Shown piece after piece: positions 4,827 to 7,684 of a stretch of DNA of 7,684 nt (positions are counted from its first letter, which is position 1; each line of letters begins with the position of its first letter). The position numbers were made by a program, and so were the translations under genes. The notes under the pieces were generated by a model, which was given only the letters and a program-made list of their open reading frames with translations, ran no database searches and was not told the DNA's origin. This stretch comes from Collinsella sp. (GTDB lineage Bacteria > Actinomycetota > Coriobacteriia > Coriobacteriales > Coriobacteriaceae): NCBI GenBank assembly GCA_022720335.1, contig JAIHVJ010000136.1:1-7684 (forward strand), in the 5' to 3' direction.

Positions 4827-7493
4827 ATGTCGCCTCTCGCAAAACGACTCCCCCGCGAGCTGCGTCGCAATATCGGTAAATACCTGGGCATCTTCCTGCT
4901 TATGTGTGGAAGTATCGCCCTCACGTCGGGCTTTTTGCTCGCCGCGCACTCCATCGGCTGCCTCATCGACGACATGCGCGATGCGTACACGATTGAGGAC
5001 GGCCGCGTAACCACTTCCTTTGAGGCCACCGACGACCAGCTCAAAGCCGCCGAGGACGCGGCTAAGGACGTCGGCGGCGTCACGCTCTACAAGAACTTCT
5101 CCATCGACGCCATCATCAAAAAGGCGTCCGGCGACGACGGCACCAAGCGCACCCTGCGCACCTACGTGCACCGCACCAAGGTCGATATCGCGTCCTACTG
5201 CGAAGGCAAGCAGCCCCGCGCGGATGACGAGGTGGCCATCGACCGCGTCTTCGCCACCAACAACGATCTTGCCGTGGGCGATAAGGTCGAGCTGGAGGGC
5301 CGCATCTACACCATCTGCGGCATCATGACGCAGCCCGATAGCCAGGCGCTGTTCCTCAACAACTCGGACTTTACGGTGAACACCATCACCTATGGCGTGG
5401 CCGAGGTCACCGATGCCGGCTTTGCCGCGCTCGAGGACGCCGGCGGCGCGCCCGCCTACACCTACTCCTTTACTTTTAACGACCGCGACCTCTCCACCGC
5501 GGACCGTATCGATGCCGAGCAGGATATGGTCGAGGCGCTGACGGATGCCGATGCGCGTGTGGACGACCTGACCGATGCCGATTCCAACCAGGGCATTGGC
5601 TATGCGCGCGACGATGTGGACGGCGACTCTATGATGTGGACGACGCTGCTCGACATCATCATCGTGATCATGGCGTTTGTCTTTGTGGTCCTTACCGACG
5701 CCACCATCGAGGAGGAGAGCGCCATTATCGGCACGCTGCTCGCCAGCGGCTATCGCCGTCGCGAGATCGTGCTGCACTACCTTGCGCTTCCCGCCATCGT
5801 GGGCGTGCTCGCGGCGCTTTTGGGTACCGCGCTCGGCATTGCGTTCTTTACCGAGCCCATGCGCGGCCTCTATTACGGCTCGTACAGCCTGCCGCCCTTC
5901 CAGGTGTACTGGAGCTGGGAGATCTTTGTAAAGTGCGCCGTGGTTCCCGCCGCTGCGCTCATTCTCATTACGTTGGTGGGCCTGCTCCGCAAGATGGGAA
6001 AGACGCCGCTGCAGTTTCTCCGTCACGAGGCGGGCGGCAAGTCGGGCACCAAGCGCGGTTTTCAGCTGCCGGAGCGCATGGGCTTTGTCTCGCGCTTCCG
6101 CCTGCGCATCTTCCTACGCAATCTGGGCAACTTTGCCACACTCTTCGTGGGTATCGCGTTTGCGTCGCTGCTGCTGCTCTTTGGCCTGGCGATCCTGCCC
6201 ACGATGACGCACTACGCGGACAACCTGGAGACGAGTTTGGTCGCCGAGCATCAGTACACGCTCAAGGCTCCGCTGGAGCTTGAAGGCACCGCCGAGGAGC
6301 GCGAGCAGTGGTCGGCACTCGAGCGCTTGCAGTCGGTCGACGGTTCGCTGCTCACTGCCGCCCAGGATGCGGATGACGAACTCGATGACGCGGTCGATGC
6401 CGCGCAGGCGGCTGCCGATGCCGCGACCAGTTCCCCGTCTGCCGAGGGTTTAGCCGCAGCGCAGGACGCGCTCGCCAAGGTTCAGGACAAGAAGGATGCG
6501 CTTTATGCGCGCCTCGATGACCTTGCCGATGCCCTCGGCTGCAACCGCGACGAGGCTATCGACCTGATTGACAAGGCCTCTAAGATCGACACTGACAACG
6601 ACGAAATCCACCCGGTCAATACGACCGACAACGGCGCGGGCGCAATCGCGCAGGCCGAGAAATATGCCGTTTACCAGTTGCAATACGACCGCGGCGATGG
6701 TAATGGACAGGAGACGATTTCCGTTTACGGCATCTCGCCCGATTCGCGCTACTGGAAAGACCTCAACGTCGGCGATGGGCGCGTCGTCTTTGGCGGCGGT
6801 CTGCTCGATAAGTTTGGCTGGAGCGAGGGCCAGAAGGTCACGCTCGGCGACAAGTACGAAGGCGAGCATTATTCCCTTGAGTACGCGGGCAAGGACTGTG
6901 CCTGGGGCTCCAAGTCGGACATGAATATCTATATGAGTATCGACGACTTTAACGAGCTGTTCGACAACAACGCCGCCTACTTTAACGGCTATGTGAGCGA
7001 CGAGAAGCTCGACCTCGATGCCCGTTACTTTGCCGGCGACACCACGCCCGACGACATGCGCGCCGTGGGCGACCAGTTCATCGGCATGATGAGCAAAATG
7101 ATCGGCATGATGATCGGGCTCGCGGTATTTATCTTCCTGCTGTTTATGTACCTGCTGACCAAGGCGGTGATCGACCATAGCGCCCGGTCGATTAGCTACA
7201 TGAAGGTCTTTGGCTATCGCGATAGCGAGATCTCGCATCTGTACATCCGCTCGATCACACTGTGCGTGGCGGTGTCGCTCGTGCTGAGCCTGCCGGTCAT
7301 TATTGGCTCGCTGACGGCCATCTTCCGCTCGATGCTGCTCGCCTACAACGGCAATATCGAGATCTACGTGCCCGCTTGGTCCATGGCTGCATGCGTCGGC
7401 ATTGGCTTTACGACCTACCTGGTCGTGGCGCTGCTGCACACGCGCTCTATCAAGCGCGTGAGCCTGGCCGAAGCCCTCAAAGTCCAAGAGTAG
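4827..7493 (+). CDS. FtsX-family ABC permease, tandem-duplicated, with coiled-coil external domain
   Basis: This 888-aa membrane partner of the preceding ATPase is built from two consecutive MacB-like halves. The first half has a helix (~17-39), an external domain (~40-268) and three helices (~270-292, 316-338, 366-386). The second has a helix (~436-458), an external domain (~459-748) and three helices (~754-778, 809-831, 853-873). Sequence echoes show the duplication: RN at 14-15 and 431-432 before the first helix of each half, and GYR..EI at 308-314 and 796-802 in the cytoplasmic loop of each FtsX domain. The second external domain begins with an Ala/Asp/Glu-rich stretch (~486-588), probably a helical hairpin or coiled coil. 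A methionine-rich patch (754-764) enters helix 6. The ATG at 4827 is chosen because the N-terminal helix follows it and it lies just after the ATPase stop. The family includes peptide-resistance and lipid-release systems; the exact role is unknown. The stop TAG is the first triplet of repeat cluster 2. Confidence 0.92.
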   Translation: MSPLAKRLPRELRRNIGKYLGIFLLMCGSIALTSGFLLAAHSIGCLIDDMRDAYTIEDGRVTTSFEATDDQLKAAEDAAKDVGGVTLYKNFSIDAIIKKASGDDGTKRTLRTYVHRTKVDIASYCEGKQPRADDEVAIDRVFATNNDLAVGDKVELEGRIYTICGIMTQPDSQALFLNNSDFTVNTITYGVAEVTDAGFAALEDAGGAPAYTYSFTFNDRDLSTADRIDAEQDMVEALTDADARVDDLTDADSNQGIGYARDDVDGDSMMWTTLLDIIIVIMAFVFVVLTDATIEEESAIIGTLLASGYRRREIVLHYLALPAIVGVLAALLGTALGIAFFTEPMRGLYYGSYSLPPFQVYWSWEIFVKCAVVPAAALILITLVGLLRKMGKTPLQFLRHEAGGKSGTKRGFQLPERMGFVSRFRLRIFLRNLGNFATLFVGIAFASLLLLFGLAILPTMTHYADNLETSLVAEHQYTLKAPLELEGTAEEREQWSALERLQSVDGSLLTAAQDADDELDDAVDAAQAAADAATSSPSAEGLAAAQDALAKVQDKKDALYARLDDLADALGCNRDEAIDLIDKASKIDTDNDEIHPVNTTDNGAGAIAQAEKYAVYQLQYDRGDGNGQETISVYGISPDSRYWKDLNVGDGRVVFGGGLLDKFGWSEGQKVTLGDKYEGEHYSLEYAGKDCAWGSKSDMNIYMSIDDFNELFDNNAAYFNGYVSDEKLDLDARYFAGDTTPDDMRAVGDQFIGMMSKMIGMMIGLAVFIFLLFMYLLTKAVIDHSARSISYMKVFGYRDSEISHLYIRSITLCVAVSLVLSLPVIIGSLTAIFRSMLLAYNGNIEIYVPAWSMAACVGIGFTTYLVVALLHTRSIKRVSLAEALKVQE

Positions 7494-7499
7494 TCATCG

Positions 7500-7537
7500 G
7501 GGACGTTCCTTTCCTGCTGGTAGGAAAGGAACGTCCC
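7500..7537. repeat. Perfect 16-bp hairpin directly after the FtsX permease stop
   Basis: GGGACGTTCCTTTCCT (7500-7515) is the exact reverse complement of 7522-7537, with a 6-base loop GCTGGT. It starts 6 bases after the stop codon, so it will sit at the 3' end of the operon mRNA. No U-run follows, so it fits a repeat-derived mRNA-protecting hairpin at least as well as an intrinsic terminator. Confidence 0.85.
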
Positions 7538-7553
7538 TAGCTGCCAGGTGGCG
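7522..7553 (+). repeat. 32-bp direct repeat, copy 2
   Basis: This block matches 3931-3962 at 30 of 32 bases, in the same orientation. Recombination between the copies would remove about 3.6 kb holding the whole ATPase-permease operon. Confidence 0.8.
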
Positions 7554-7616
7554 GGGCACTCATTTAAGTCTGTCCCCAATGAGTATAAGTCCGTCCCCAA
7601 TGAGTGATTTCAGTCA

Positions 7617-7649
7617 TTTAAGTCTGTCCCCAATGACTACCCAATGACT
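7617..7649 (-). repeat. Right arm of the 33-bp inverted repeat around the FtsX operon
   Basis: This stretch is the reverse complement of 3782-3814 at 31 of 33 positions. It forms the outer edge of cluster 2, so the two clusters are mirror images at their outer borders. Confidence 0.8.
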
Positions 7650-7660
7650 GGGCGCCGTGC

Positions 7661-7666
7661 TTGACA
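7661..7666 (+). promoter_or_regulatory. Possible -35 box of a gene to the right
   Basis: TTGACA is a perfect match to the sigma-70 -35 consensus and lies just beyond the repeat cluster. A -10 box at normal spacing would start at about 7684, at or past the edge of the window, so this cannot be confirmed here. Confidence 0.35.
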
Positions 7667-7684
7667 TTAACCCCGCTTTAACGG

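Larger units (their letters stand above)
7491..7652. repeat. Palindromic repeat cluster 2 after the FtsX operon
   Basis: The cluster begins at the permease stop codon (TAGTCATCGGGG) and fills most of the remaining 191 bases, where no gene is seen. It holds a perfect 16-bp hairpin (7500-7537), the 32-base block shared with cluster 1, and three reverse-oriented units with the core AAGTC(T/C)GTCCCCAATGA at about 7558-7584, 7585-7605 and 7612-7638, ending with an extra AATGACT at 7643-7649. Units at the left face right and units at the right face left, as in cluster 1. Units 1 and 3 have perfect 7-bp complementary ends that differ from each other. Confidence 0.8.

Noticed and set aside
4677..6026. 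Long minus-strand reading frame of 449 codons
   Set aside because: It is antisense to the ATPase end and permease start, has low-complexity His/Val/Ala-rich composition, and the plus strand has clear family motifs.
6450..7487. Minus-strand reading frame of 345 codons
   Set aside because: Same pattern: a shadow of the permease with no motif.
7500..7545. Intrinsic (Rho-independent) terminator
   Set aside because: The stem is perfect, but it is followed by TAGCTGCC rather than a T-run on the plus strand, so only a hairpin is claimed.

Overview
The window is GC-rich (roughly 60 percent or more), has short intergenic gaps and shows strong third-position GC bias. It looks like chromosomal DNA of a high-GC Gram-positive bacterium. 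The gene style and the GGGGACAG-type intergenic repeats suggest a gut actinobacterium of the Coriobacteriia, possibly Collinsella. That is an inference from recall, not something the sequence proves.

Left part (1-3775). The 5' half of a membrane sensor histidine kinase runs leftward from 641 and leaves the window just after its phospho-acceptor histidine box. A 199-base divergent control region follows, with a 9-bp inverted repeat and a GTGA-N6-TCAC dyad. Then comes a rightward three-gene ABC-2 type exporter operon: ATPase (841-1534), permease 1 (1544-2731) and permease 2 (2718-3775). Kinases of this class usually work with a response regulator that controls the neighbouring exporter; here the regulator would lie beyond the left edge. 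The operon appears broken. Both the ATPase and permease 2 change reading frame inside the gene, at points where coding sequence also seems to be missing, while permease 1 between them is intact.

Middle and right (3776-7684). A second, apparently intact exporter follows: a 237-aa MacB/LolD-type ATPase (4105-4818) and an 888-aa FtsX-family permease (4827-7493) built from two tandem half-transporter units. The second extracellular domain carries a coiled coil. These two genes sit between two clusters of short palindromic repeats (3780-4011 and 7491-7652).

The repeats are the most unusual part of the window. Each unit of about 27-31 bases has self-complementary ends. The end sequences differ between units, but several units keep their own two ends complementary. 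The outer edges of the two clusters form a 33-bp inverted repeat (31/33 identical) around the whole ATPase-permease operon. A separate 32-bp direct repeat (30/32) lies inside both clusters. The arrangement could be ordinary REP/BIME-like intergenic repeats, or a cassette able to invert or be lost by recombination. The window ends in a possible -35 box for a gene to the right.
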